Shown here piece by piece: positions 28,602 to 37,029 of a DNA stretch of 64,000 bases. Origin of the DNA: JAUIIK01 sp963745675. GTDB lineage: Bacteria; Chloroflexota; Chloroflexia; Thermomicrobiales; CFX8. The notes under the pieces were generated by a model. That model worked only from the letters and a program-made list of their open reading frames with translations. It had not been told where the DNA came from and did no database searches. Where the stretch lies: NCBI GenBank assembly GCA_963745675.1, contig CAVUYM010000015.1, positions 1 through 64,000 on the forward strand, in the 5' to 3' direction. The translations under genes were made by a program, and so were the position numbers. Each line of letters opens with the position of its first letter. Position 1 is the first letter of the stretch.

Positions 28602-30281
28602 CTAGGCGGATACGCGGCTCCCCAACGTCAGTAAACGTCCTTCACCCTGGTGGCTATCGTAGTAGCTGAAGCCACCGGGATAGTCACGTACGCTGCCATC
28701 CCGCAATTCGACGATGCGTTCGACCAGCTTGTCGAGGAAATAGCGATCGTGGGAGATGGTGAAGATCGTGCCCTCGAAGTCCTGCAACGCGGCTTCCAGC
28801 TCCTCGCAAGATGGAATGTCGAGATTGTTGGTCGGCTCGTCGAGCAGCAGGAAATTCGCGCCCTGGAGCATCAACGTCGCGATCTGCAGCCGGGCCTTTT
28901 CTCCGCCGCTCAGATTCCTCACCTTGTTGTTCGCATCCTGATACTCAAAGAGCAGTCCGGCCAGGAAGCCAAGCGCCTGCGGTTCCGAGTAGGCCCTGAG
29001 ACTGCGCACGATCTCGACCGGCGTCTTCTCCAGATCGAGCGTCTCCTGCTCCTGGCTGTAGTAGCCGATCTTGCAGGATGGTCCGATCTTGATGACACCC
29101 GCCGTTGGCTCCTCATCGCCCAAGAGCAAGCGGAAGAGCGTCGTCTTACCGGCGCCATTCGGCCCGACGAGTCCGACACGTTCGCCATGTGTGACCAGCA
29201 GATCAAAGGGACTGAAGACTTCGCGTTCTTCCTGCCCATCGTCGAAGGTCTTCGCTACACCCTCGAGGTTGACGACGATCTTCGACCCACGACGAGCATT
29301 GAACTCGATTCCGACTGTCCGCCGGTCGATGATCGGCCGCGGTTTCGCCGCCAGCTCCTGGCGCTTGATCTCCAGGATGCGCCAGCGGTTACCGGCTCGT
29401 TTGGCGAACTTCGGATTCTGCTTTGCCCATTCCGTCAGGCGTTCTGCGGAGCGCTTGATCTGCTTCATCTCACGCTCGCGCAACGCGCGAATCTCGGCCT
29501 CGCGTTCGAGACGCTCGCGCTTCTCCTGCAAGAAGCCGGTGTAAGCGGAGTGATAGACGTGGACCAGACCATCTTCCAGCTCAAAGATCTTGTTGACGGC
29601 CTGGTCGAGGAAATAGCGGTCGTGGGAGATGATCGCAACCGCGCCACGGTGCGACTTCATGAATTCTTCGAGCCAGCGTTTGGCGTCGTAGTCAAGATGG
29701 TTGTCCGGCTCGTCGAGTAACAGCACGTCGGCGTCTTCCGATAGTAGGTGTGCCAGTCCGACCAGCTTCTTCTCGCCTCCGGAGAGTTGAGCATACGGTT
29801 CGTCCCAACGCTCAGCGCCAAAGCCGAGCCCTGTCAGGGCTTCTTCGACTCTATTGCCGCCGACTGGAATATCGATCGCTGCGAACTTCTCCTGGAGTCG
29901 TGCGTACTCGTCCATGACACGGTCAAAATCATCCGGATCGGCGGTGCCCATCTGCGCCTCGAGATCGCGCATCCGCGCTTCGATTCTGGCCGCTTCGTCC
30001 TCTATCGCGTCGCCGGTCGCCACTTCGAGGACGGTCGCCTCGGGTGCGGCGTTTGGCTCCTGTTCGAGATAGCCGACAACGAGATTGCGGCGATGGGTCA
30101 CTTCGCCTTCGTGCGGTGTCAGGGCTCGAGTCAGAAGACGGAAGAGTGTGGTCTTCCCGGCGCCATTCTCTCCGATCAGCGCCACCCGGTCGCCATCATT
30201 GATTTCAAAATCGAGTCCGGAAAAGACTTCGTTGCCACCGTGGGCATAGGTCAAGTTTGCTGCCTGAATGAGCGTCGCCAT
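28602..30281 (-). CDS. ABC-F family ATPase
   Basis: About 559 aa with two ABC domains in one chain and no membrane segments. Domain 1 has GENGAGKTTLF, QLSGGEKKLVGLA and VLLLDEPDNHLD. The linker is a long charged helix pair (REREMKQIKRSAERLTEWAKQNP). Domain 2 has GPNGAGKTTLF, NLSGGEKARLQIA and FLLLDEPTNNLD; both domains have ISHDRYFLD. ABC-F proteins act on the ribosome in translation or antibiotic protection. Start ATG 30281 (MATLIQAANL) is preferred to the upstream codon at 30302. The substitution DEPDNHLD for DEPTNHLD in domain 1 is mildly unusual. Confidence 0.92.
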   Translation of the reverse strand: MATLIQAANLTYAHGGNEVFSGLDFEINDGDRVALIGENGAGKTTLFRLLTRALTPHEGEVTHRRNLVVGYLEQEPNAAPEATVLEVATGDAIEDEAARIEARMRDLEAQMGTADPDDFDRVMDEYARLQEKFAAIDIPVGGNRVEEALTGLGFGAERWDEPYAQLSGGEKKLVGLAHLLSEDADVLLLDEPDNHLDYDAKRWLEEFMKSHRGAVAIISHDRYFLDQAVNKIFELEDGLVHVYHSAYTGFLQEKRERLEREAEIRALREREMKQIKRSAERLTEWAKQNPKFAKRAGNRWRILEIKRQELAAKPRPIIDRRTVGIEFNARRGSKIVVNLEGVAKTFDDGQEEREVFSPFDLLVTHGERVGLVGPNGAGKTTLFRLLLGDEEPTAGVIKIGPSCKIGYYSQEQETLDLEKTPVEIVRSLRAYSEPQALGFLAGLLFEYQDANNKVRNLSGGEKARLQIATLMLQGANFLLLDEPTNNLDIPSCEELEAALQDFEGTIFTISHDRYFLDKLVERIVELRDGSVRDYPGGFSYYDSHQGEGRLLTLGSRVSA

Positions 30282-30429
30282 GGCATCCTGCATTTCGATC
30301 AACGGGCACGGAAATATCTACTCTGAACAGCTTTGAGGTATAGCACGAGAGCCTGCCTGCGACGAGTCCGAGCCGCGAGCTTTGTTAGGGTTGAAGGAAA
30401 GTACGATCAAACCGCGAAAGGCGGTATCC

Positions 30430-30693
30430 ATGTTCCAGGTAACCGAGGCAGCAGTCGAACGCATGGCCGAAATGCGCTCCGAGCGCGATACGACCGACCA
30501 ACAAGGCATGATGCTGGTGATTGGCGAGAACAATCAGCTGGCCGTCGCCATCGGCGAAGCAAACGAGGACGACAAGGTCTTCGAACGAGACGGCGAACCG
30601 ATCGTCATCGTTCCAGCCCAGCTCGAGCCAACGCTCGATGGTCTCGTTCTCGACCATACGGATGAAGGCTTTACGATCAACCGTACAAGCTAG
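30430..30693 (+). CDS. HesB/IscA-like protein lacking cysteines
   Basis: 87 aa. The pattern MFQVTEAAVERMAEM, LAVAIGEANEDDKVFERDGEPIVIVPAQLEPTLDGLVLDHTDEGFTI follows the HesB/IscA fold. However, no Cys residue is present at all, so it cannot bind a cluster like A-type carriers do. It may have a structural or different role. Divergent from the ABC-F gene and followed by a strong terminator, so it is a single-gene unit. Confidence 0.75.
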   Translation: MFQVTEAAVERMAEMRSERDTTDQQGMMLVIGENNQLAVAIGEANEDDKVFERDGEPIVIVPAQLEPTLDGLVLDHTDEGFTINRTS

Positions 30694-30725
30694 CAATCGC
30701 GTCGCTGACCGACAAAATCAACGTG

Positions 30726-30760
30726 AGCCTCCGATCTCAGGACCGGAGGCTTTTCTTCAT
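30726..30760 (+). terminator. Rho-independent terminator
   Basis: Stem GCCTCCG / CGGAGGC with a ten-base loop, followed by TTTTCTT. It sits 33 bases after the HesB-like stop and ends that single-gene transcript. Confidence 0.85.
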
Positions 30761-30769
30761 CAACTGGGC

Positions 30770-30982
30770 TCATCGTCCGAACAGTCGCAATGCGCTCATG
30801 GGATTGGCCGATTCAGTAGCAATGCCACGGGGTTTCGAGTCTTCCGGAAATGTCGGCGTCGGCGACGGATCAACTGCACGCTGTCCCGAGTCGGCGGGCG
30901 ATGCGGTGCTTTTAGAATCCAATTCCCCGCAAGCGGCCGGGATCAATATCGCTATCGCGAGTAGCGGTAGCAGGCGTCTCAT
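30770..30982 (-). CDS. Small lipoprotein, 70 aa
   Basis: The N-terminus MRRLLPLLAIAILIPAACGE is a textbook lipoprotein signal with lipobox IPAAC. The mature part of about 50 residues is Ser/Pro-rich (ASPADSGQRAVDPSPTPTFPEDS) and looks disordered. ATG 30982 follows AGAAGAGG. No family is recognised. It is convergent with the HesB-like gene, and sits between copies 8 and 9 of the membrane protein family. Confidence 0.7.
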   Translation of the reverse strand: MRRLLPLLAIAILIPAACGELDSKSTASPADSGQRAVDPSPTPTFPEDSKPRGIATESANPMSALRLFGR

Positions 30983-31236
30983 GATGGCCTCTTCTGCTTC
31001 GCATCCGCCTCCTGGATCCCAACCCACCGGCGATCCGGCCAGCCGTCACTGAGGCACCGATTGTCTGTCAAACAGACGCCGCCCAACCAGAGAAGGTTCC
31101 AACTTTCCACTCTGGGCATTGGAAATCGACCGTGAGAGACGTGATGGTCGCCCATCAAACAGCCGATGCCGCGAACGATGGCGAAACCTCGAAGGCGTCA
31201 GCTCGATTGGCCAAAGAGTCCTATTGAGCGAGAGCT

Positions 31237-31866
31237 GTGTCTGGCCCAAAATCTAACCACGCGTCCACTGTGGCAAGAGATGATCGAGATTACTTGACGG
31301 TGCTACGTCCGATGTTCAACCAGTTGCGATCATGGACGAGGCGGTTACGAAGACGGCTGAAAGTAGCCGAGTCGCTGCAACGCTTTGAGATCTCCACCCC
31401 ATTGCCGGTTGAAGATTGCCTGCGACGACTCACCGGACGCCATCCGCCCTTTCAGCGTCGCGAACGCATTGCACGCCCGCACCCTTTCGATGGCTACATC
31501 GAGGGCGATGAAGTAGTCGTTCCAATCGGCGACCGCAGGGCTCCGTTCGAGCTCATAGGGCGTCTCGTCAGTGAGCCCAAAGGTACTCGCTTCCAAGCCG
31601 ATCTCTGCTACGTGCACGATCCCGGCTGGTCGGTCCTGCAATTCCCGTTGTGGTTGATCACCATCTTCATGATCTCGGTTTTGATCCCGCCAACGATGGA
31701 TCGAGAGCCGGCCTACTGGCCGCTGCTCTTCCCATTCGCATTCGCACTTCCAACAACGATCACGCTTGTCCGAAAACGCCCATTCGCAAAGATGCCAGAA
31801 CCACCCGATCCGTCCGAAACACTCCGAGTGATGAGCAACCTCATCCTTGCGCCAGGGTGGCATTGA
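31237..31866 (+). CDS. Two-helix membrane protein, distant family member (copy 9)
   Basis: 209 aa from GTG 31237 (ATG 31312 is possible). It lacks WLNP but shares the plan: FEISTPLPVEDCLRRLTG aligns with the LSPxE block, then FDGYIEGDEVVV, FELIGRLVSEPKGTRFQADL (the GTxL strand before helix 1), and two helices (FPLWLITIFMISVLI and PLLFPFAFALPTTITLV). A loosely similar pattern (SPLxPEECxxRL ... GTRIxG ... two helices) is familiar from scattered bacterial hypothetical proteins. Function unknown. Confidence 0.65.
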   Translation: MSGPKSNHASTVARDDRDYLTVLRPMFNQLRSWTRRLRRRLKVAESLQRFEISTPLPVEDCLRRLTGRHPPFQRRERIARPHPFDGYIEGDEVVVPIGDRRAPFELIGRLVSEPKGTRFQADLCYVHDPGWSVLQFPLWLITIFMISVLIPPTMDREPAYWPLLFPFAFALPTTITLVRKRPFAKMPEPPDPSETLRVMSNLILAPGWH

Positions 31867-31935
31867 GGTGCCCCTTGGAGAACTCCGAGATCCTTTGCCG
31901 GACGACATTAAAGATTCGGCGCGGGGAGAAGACGA

Positions 31936-32499
31936 ATGAGCATGTGGTCGCGGATCAAAGAGAAACGCCAGGCGCCACCAGAAATTCAGATATGTTCACC
32001 ACTGTCTCCGCTTGAGTGCCACAAGAAGCTGACCGGCAAGGACAAACCCCGCTGGCTCGGCAATCCCTTCCTCAAGATGCTGAGCCTGCATGGCACGATG
32101 TCAGACAGTCACGATTGCGGTGCGCCTGCAGTCGTATTCTGTTTCATGGCACCGTCGACTCCTACGAGTCCGGCACGCGCATCGCTTTGTGGGCAAGTGA
32201 ATCCATGGCGCATGGAGCTCGGATCCGAGACGAAGCGATCACCGCAGCAATCGCGGCGATTCCGATCATCGGCTACAACATCTGGCAGGGTAGTGAGCCG
32301 CTCAGTTTTCTGTTCATTCCGGGCGTCTATCTGGTCATGCGTTGGTACAAGGAACACACGGCTCACCTGGCCGGAGTACCCGGCGAATCCGGACGAGTTG
32401 GCGCAGATGTTAGCGGGACATCTCCAGGGTGTCGTTTTCGAATCAAAAGGCAGTTGGCCCACAGAGCCGTTCTCAGCCGCATGTTGGTGCGCAAGCTGA
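31936..32499 (+). CDS. Two-helix membrane protein, distant family member (copy 10; two frameshifts)
   Basis: Begins MSMWSRIKEKRQAPPEIQICSPLSPLECHKKLTGK and LHGTMSD. It then shifts near 32120 to a frame reading ILFHGTVDSYESGTRIAL and two hydrophobic stretches (ITAAIAAIPIIGYNIW and LSFLFIPGVYLVMRWY), and returns near 32365 for the tail (TWPEYPANPDELAQMLAGHLQGVVFE). The SPLSPLEC block and the GTRI strand place it with copy 9. The 3' end overlaps the convergent minus-strand gene. Confidence 0.55.
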   Translation: MSMWSRIKEKRQAPPEIQICSPLSPLECHKKLTGKDKPRWLGNPFLKMLSLHGTMSDSHDCGAPAVVFCFMAPSTPTSPARASLCGQVNPWRMELGSETKRSPQQSRRFRSSATTSGRVVSRSVFCSFRASIWSCVGTRNTRLTWPEYPANPDELAQMLAGHLQGVVFESKGSWPTEPFSAACWCAS

Positions 32500-32914
32500 G
32501 GCTCAGTAGATTCAGATCCTTCAACAGACGACACCTGGTCTTCAACTCGCTTGCCATCGCGATAGGTTGCGACCAGTTCGATACGCCCAACGATGTTGGC
32601 GTTGAGTGCGTCGAGGTCTTCGGCGGGGATCCAGTATTCAAGGAGGTCACGGCTGCCCGCCGTCTGGACTCTCGTAGCGCTCCAGAAACGACGTGCGGAC
32701 CTTGAAGCGGGTGACGTAGCCAACCTTGTTCGGTTCGCTGGTGCTGTTCCAGTCGCGAGCAATCTTCTCAGCATACTCGAAGCTCAGGACCGGATAGAAG
32801 ATTGGCTGCCAGTACAAGCGCGGAGGCCATGCAGCCCAGCCGCTCTCACGGACGAGCGCTCAATTCGTTGTCACCGGTTGGTCTGAATAAAGTCTTCGTC
32901 GCTTCCTGAGCCAC
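32500..32914 (-). CDS. Conserved protein of the type often labelled ADP-ribosylation/crystallin J1 (at least two frameshifts)
   Basis: Read on the minus strand from GTG 32914: TLFRPTGDNEL, then in a shifted frame (break near 32855) ALVRESGWAAWPPRLYWQPIFYPVLSFEYAEKIARDWN and GYVTRFKVRTSFLERYE, then after a second break near 32668 VQTAGSRDLLEYWIPAEDLDALNANIVGRIELVATYRDG. The pieces make a continuous protein of a widespread small family. The name given in databases is probably misleading; the molecular function is not known to me. The exact stop is unclear. Confidence 0.65.
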
Positions 32915-33078
32915 CTCAGTGATTCCCCTCACAATCACTGACCCCGTATGACATTGCTCCGTTTCGGGTCGCTGGCTGTCAGGACAAGCGCAAATTCTGC
33001 CAGACGCAGCCAACCCAACTCGGACAAGCGTTGCTACACTCCTTCCGATCTGGAGGAGAAGTAGAGGAGAAGGGTGTA

Positions 33079-33653
33079 TTGGCCACGCGATCTATCCAGC
33101 TGCCGCAGGCTGCATTGCTCGTAATCGATGTTCAGGTTGGGATGGATGCGCCAGAGCGCCCGCCGCGCAACAACCCGGATGCCGAAGACAATATCGCTCG
33201 CCTGCTGTCAGCTTTTCGGGCTGCAAACCAGCCTGCATTCACGTGCGCCACGATGATCTCGATCCGGATTCACCTTTCGCGCCAGGCAAGCCAGGACATC
33301 CGATCAAGTCCGTGGTCGCTCCGCTTCCAGGCGAAACGCTGATCACCAAACACGTCAACAGCGCCTTCATCGGTACCGATCTCGAAGAGCATCTGCGGAG
33401 CAATGGGATCACAACGCTGGTGATCACCGGCCTGGCCGCCAACTACTGCGTCGAGTCGACTGCCCGCATGGCAGGTAATCTCGGCTTCAACACATTCGTC
33501 GTCGAAGACGCGACAGCCGCCTGGGACCACGTAGATCTGAACGGCAGGCACATCCCGGCCGACGACGTTCTGGCGATGTCGATGGCTACCTTGCACGAGG
33601 ATTTCGCGACGATCACGACGACGGAAGCTGTCATCCAGGCGATCAAAGCGTAG
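33079..33653 (+). CDS. Isochorismatase-family cysteine hydrolase, copy A (one frameshift)
   Basis: About 190 aa. The catalytic triad positions are the Asp in ALLVIDVQVGM, the Lys in TLITKHVNSAF and the Cys in AANYCVESTAR. The first 50 codons and the rest are in different frames that join near 33240. The start is probably TTG 33079 behind GAGGAGAAGG. Such hydrolases release acids and ammonia from amides (nicotinamide, carbamoyl compounds) or cleave isochorismate; no other context decides which. A paralogue follows 126 bases downstream. Confidence 0.82.
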
Positions 33654-33778
33654 TTGGGATTGGAGAGAGATTCAGGTTGCTAGCGCCGGGAAATGTTTCG
33701 CAGCGCTGGGAGTAAAGACGCATCGAGCTGCTTGCTATACTCCGGAGAAGCGTGCCATGAATAGAGAGCGGGGATGCG

Positions 33779-34373
33779 GTGGACGATCTCGATACTGCAA
33801 TGAACAACGCGGCTTTACTCGTCATCGACGTCCAGAAGGGCATGGACGATTCTTCGAGACCAGCGCGCAACAACCCCGAAGCCGAGCAGCACATTGCACG
33901 ACTCCTCGATGCCTGGCGTGAGAGCGGGAAATTCCTCGTCCACGTCCAGCATGACAGTCTGAATCCCAACTCCGTCTTTGTGGAGGGCAAGCCAGGTTTC
34001 CCGATCAAGGATCTGGTCGCGCCGCTGCCGGGTGAACCCTGGATCGTGAAGAATCACCACAGCGCCTTCGTCGGGACCGACCTCGAACAACAGTTGCGAG
34101 ACGCAGGCATCGACACTGTCGTCGTCACCGGGCTTGTCGCCAACCACTGCGTCGAATCGACGGCCAGGATGGCCAACAATCTCGGCTTCACCGTCTACCT
34201 GCCCCGCGACGCAACCGCTTCCTGGGATGATGTCAGCTACGACGGCACGCGTTTCGATGCCGAGACGATCTATCAGATCACGCTGATGAACCTGCACACG
34301 GAATTCGCGACAATCACGACGATCCGACGACGTCATCCAGGCGATCGCACAACCGGCTGCCACGGCTGTCTGA
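33779..34373 (+). CDS. Isochorismatase-family cysteine hydrolase, copy B (frameshift near C-terminus)
   Basis: Paralogue of copy A with the same blocks: ALLVIDVQKGMDD, PWIVKNHHSAF (Lys) and VANHCVESTAR (Cys). GTG 33779 or ATG 33800 may be the start. Near 34325 an extra base throws the frame; the alternative frame reads DDVIQAIAQPAATAV and stops at 34373, matching the VIQAIKA end of copy A. The tandem pair arose by local duplication and has since diverged. Confidence 0.84.
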
Positions 34374-34415
34374 GCAGGCAGTGGCCTAGGCTGGGACGCT
34401 AGCAACATTCATTAT

Positions 34416-34517
34416 GTAGAGACGTGCCGTCGGCGCGTCTTGGTCGGGGCACGCAATCGTTTTCATGTGGAAGCGATTGTGTGCGTCGCCGAAGACGCGC
34501 CAACGGCACGTCTCTAC
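34416..34517. repeat. Long imperfect hairpin repeat, about 100 bp
   Basis: Outer arms TAGAGACGTGCCGTCGGCGC... and ...GCGCCAACGGCACGTCTCTA match over about 25 bases with one mismatch. Inner arms GCACGCAATCG and CGATTGTGTGC match with one mismatch. The whole element folds back on itself around a short centre. It has no coding content and lies between convergent genes. It resembles REP/MITE-type dispersed repeats with AGACGTGCC ends. Confidence 0.65.
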
Positions 34518-34539
34518 GGGATTGATGAACGATGCTCCG

Positions 34540-35765
34540 CTAGACTAGCCCGCTCGTCGCCAACTGGCGGGAGACCCACATCATCTCGTTGCCGCTCTTG
34601 TCCGGACCGGGCACGCCGGTGAAGGCGACGACGAGGTCTCTGGATGGTGAAATGTAAAGACCTTGCCCGCCGTAGCCGCCTTTGTAGAAGTCGCCGTCGT
34701 CGGTCACCCAGTCCCACTGCCAGCTGTTGTGACGTGGGCGTTCGCCGCGTAGCGCTTCGATCGTCGAGCGTCCAGCACCGGCCTGGTCGAAGATCTCGGG
34801 CCGGCCATCTTCCTGAATCTTCCGCATGTGTGCTTCGGAAATGAGCGCCTGTTTCCGCAACGGCATTCCAGCTTGGAGTGAAGAGCAGCCCCAGACGCGC
34901 GACATCGCGAACCGTCGCCGAGATCCCACCATGGCTGGCGGGCGCGCCGATCCGGGATGTCGAAACGAGCGCGTCAGACTCGGCGCCGATCTTCGACCAG
35001 AGCATATCCGTCACGATCTCGTTGAAGAGCTTGCCGGTTATGCGCTCGACCAACCAGGTAAGCACAAAGGTGTTAGGCGACGTGTATTCAAACGCCTGGC
35101 CCGGTTCACGTCTTCGCTGGAGCGTCGCGACGTATTCGTAGGTTGAATCGAGCGTTTTCTCGGTCTGTCTGGAGCCAGCCGAGACTCGCTTCATACTGAT
35201 AGTAGGGCGTAGCCGGATCAGAATAGGCGCCCGGCTCATCGCTCTCCAGACAGTCGATTCCGGACGCCATATCGAGAATGTCCCGAACGCTGACGCCCTC
35301 CCAACCCGAGCCGGACAGCTCCGGAAGATAGTGATCTATCGCGAGTTGACTGTCGAGCCGGTCGTCATCTTCCAGGATGCCGATGATCGTCGAAACAAAG
35401 ATCTTCGAGACGGACATCAACAGGTGCTTGTCGTAAGAGCGCATGCCGGGATAGCTTTCGTAGACAATCTCCCCACTCGAAACGACGACAACCCCGTTGA
35501 CCGGTCCGCGCTCAACGTACTCGCTCAGCGTCATCTCACCGATGCGCGTCTCGACGGGACAACCGGCAATGTCAGTACGCGGATTGGAACGCAATGATGA
35601 GATCGGACCAGTGCGATGAATGATCGCCTGGGTAAAGAACTCGGACATATGGAGGAAGGCATAGTGCATGATCTCGCCACCATCGGACCAGTTCTGGAAG
35701 GTGAAATCGCGGTGGTTCTTGAAGGCGCCAGCGGAGTTGTATTCTCTCGGGTACATGAGACTCAT
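34540..35765 (-). CDS. Serine hydrolase of the beta-lactamase (class C/PBP) fold (two frameshifts)
   Basis: About 405 aa. Catalytic features: MSVSKIF (Ser-x-x-Lys nucleophile motif), FEYTSPNTFVL (Tyr-x-Asn-like second motif), and GGYGGQGLYISPSRDLVVAFTG as the third block. The frame changes near 35150 and again near 34860; each segment fits the family. No signal peptide is seen, so a cytoplasmic esterase or amidase (6-aminohexanoate-dimer hydrolase-like) is more likely than an antibiotic-inactivating enzyme. Confidence 0.85.
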
Positions 35766-36180
35766 CCTTCGAATCGATCTGCGACTGCACGATGCGGTCG
35801 CGCGGAGAGAACAGAATGCAGCGCCAGACGACTTCTGTCCAGCCTACCGAGACTTTGGAACGAAAATTGAGTGCATTATGACAACTATCACTGTTCTGGC
35901 GAAATTTCGAGAACAGCACGAACACTACCGGATGTAGAACGCAGCGAGGCGGCGGTTGCGATGCACATCGGCGATGGTTACGATCTCCAGCTAGAGCGTG
36001 TCATGAATCCGAAGCTGCGACGGTTCTACCCGCCGGACAGCTAGTCCGTTATTGAATGTGGCTCCTTCGAACACTTCTCGGCGGTCGTCCGGCCAACGAG
36101 CTGCACTGATTGCGCAGGCAGATTGGGCCATCGCGATCGTAAGTCACGATGTGGAGCCTACGTCCGTTGGGGGGACTGGC
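35766..36180. other. Intergenic region of 415 bases
   Basis: Apart from the operator-like palindrome at 35891-35916 no gene, RNA or terminator is evident. Short open frames here overlap in several phases and have no ribosome-binding sites. Confidence 0.5.
35891..35916. promoter_or_regulatory. 26-bp near-perfect palindrome, possible operator
   Basis: Arms CTGTTCT and AGAACAG flank a self-complementary core CGAAATTTCG with a two-base offset on one side. It lies about 125 bases upstream of the beta-lactamase-fold hydrolase start on the minus strand. The architecture is that of a dimeric repressor site; the regulator is unknown. Confidence 0.45.
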
Positions 36181-36798
36181 TCAGGCCGCTTGCTGGAGCG
36201 CGTCTTCAAGCCCATGGAGCGAGCGAAATTGCTCGCGAGCCCTGAAGAGGATCGACTTGATCGCCGACTCCGTCCGGTCCATCGCCAGCGCAACTTCCCG
36301 CAAGGAGAGTCCCTGGTATTCATGCAGGAGCAGCGCCATGCGGTAGTGCGGCGACATCTGATCGAGCACTCGCTGGATCTGATCGGTGCGTTCGCGATTC
36401 ATGACATGGAGTTCCGGATGGATGTCATCATCCGCTATTGCGGGAGCGGTCGCGGCGACTGAATCCCAGTCGACACAGGTTCGACGCTTGCGCTGGCGTA
36501 GCGCGTCAATGCACTTGTTGGTGGCGATGCGATGGAGCCAGGCAGAAAGATAGACGCCTTCAGACGCATCGGGATTACGCCTTGGAACGAGCTTATCGAG
36601 GTTCTTGTAGGCGCTGATAAATGCATCCTGTGTCACGTCTAAGGCCTCGTCGGCGTTGCCCATCATGCGGTATGCCAGGCCAAATATGCGCCCGTGGTAT
36701 GCGTCATAGATCGCTTCGAATCCATCCGCAGCCGTCACGCCGCTCATCTGGCGTTCGGTCGAGATCGTGCTGCCACGATTGGTTGTCGCTACGCTCAT
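36181..36798 (-). CDS. ECF-type RNA polymerase sigma factor
   Basis: 205 aa. Region 2 reads FEAIYDAYHGRIFGLAYRMMGNADEALDVTQDAFISAYKNLDK, with WLHRIATNKCIDALRQRKR at its end. Region 4 reads IQRVLDQMSPHYRMALLLHEYQGLSLREVALAMDRTESAIKSILFRAREQFR. AGGGGA stands before the ATG. No anti-sigma gene follows, since the next gene is across an empty stretch, so control of this factor is not evident. Confidence 0.93.
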   Translation of the reverse strand: MSVATTNRGSTISTERQMSGVTAADGFEAIYDAYHGRIFGLAYRMMGNADEALDVTQDAFISAYKNLDKLVPRRNPDASEGVYLSAWLHRIATNKCIDALRQRKRRTCVDWDSVAATAPAIADDDIHPELHVMNRERTDQIQRVLDQMSPHYRMALLLHEYQGLSLREVALAMDRTESAIKSILFRAREQFRSLHGLEDALQQAA

Positions 36799-37029
36799 GA
36801 TTCATTCCCCTGTCCACGCGTAGTCCATGTCCGTCACTGCTTAGACCGGTGACGCGAAACTTCCTTACACTTTTCGCGCAGAAGATTGCACTCAGTTGCC
36901 CCGCTAGACTCACGATAGGTGAGCAAGCGGTTGGTGCACATCCGGAGGCTTACGGATTCGGGGTTACGTATACTGCCCAGCCGGTAGTGCGCCAGGCGTC
37001 AGATGTCATCAGGACGAGGATTAGAGCAC

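Noticed and set aside
28650..29720. 356-codon open frame on the plus strand
   Set aside because: Antisense shadow of the ABC-F gene, whose Walker motifs are intact on the minus strand.
36781..36880. ECF-type autoregulated promoter upstream of the sigma factor
   Set aside because: GGAAGTT and GTCTAA elements exist on the minus strand, but the spacing of about 12 bases is too short for a typical ECF promoter.
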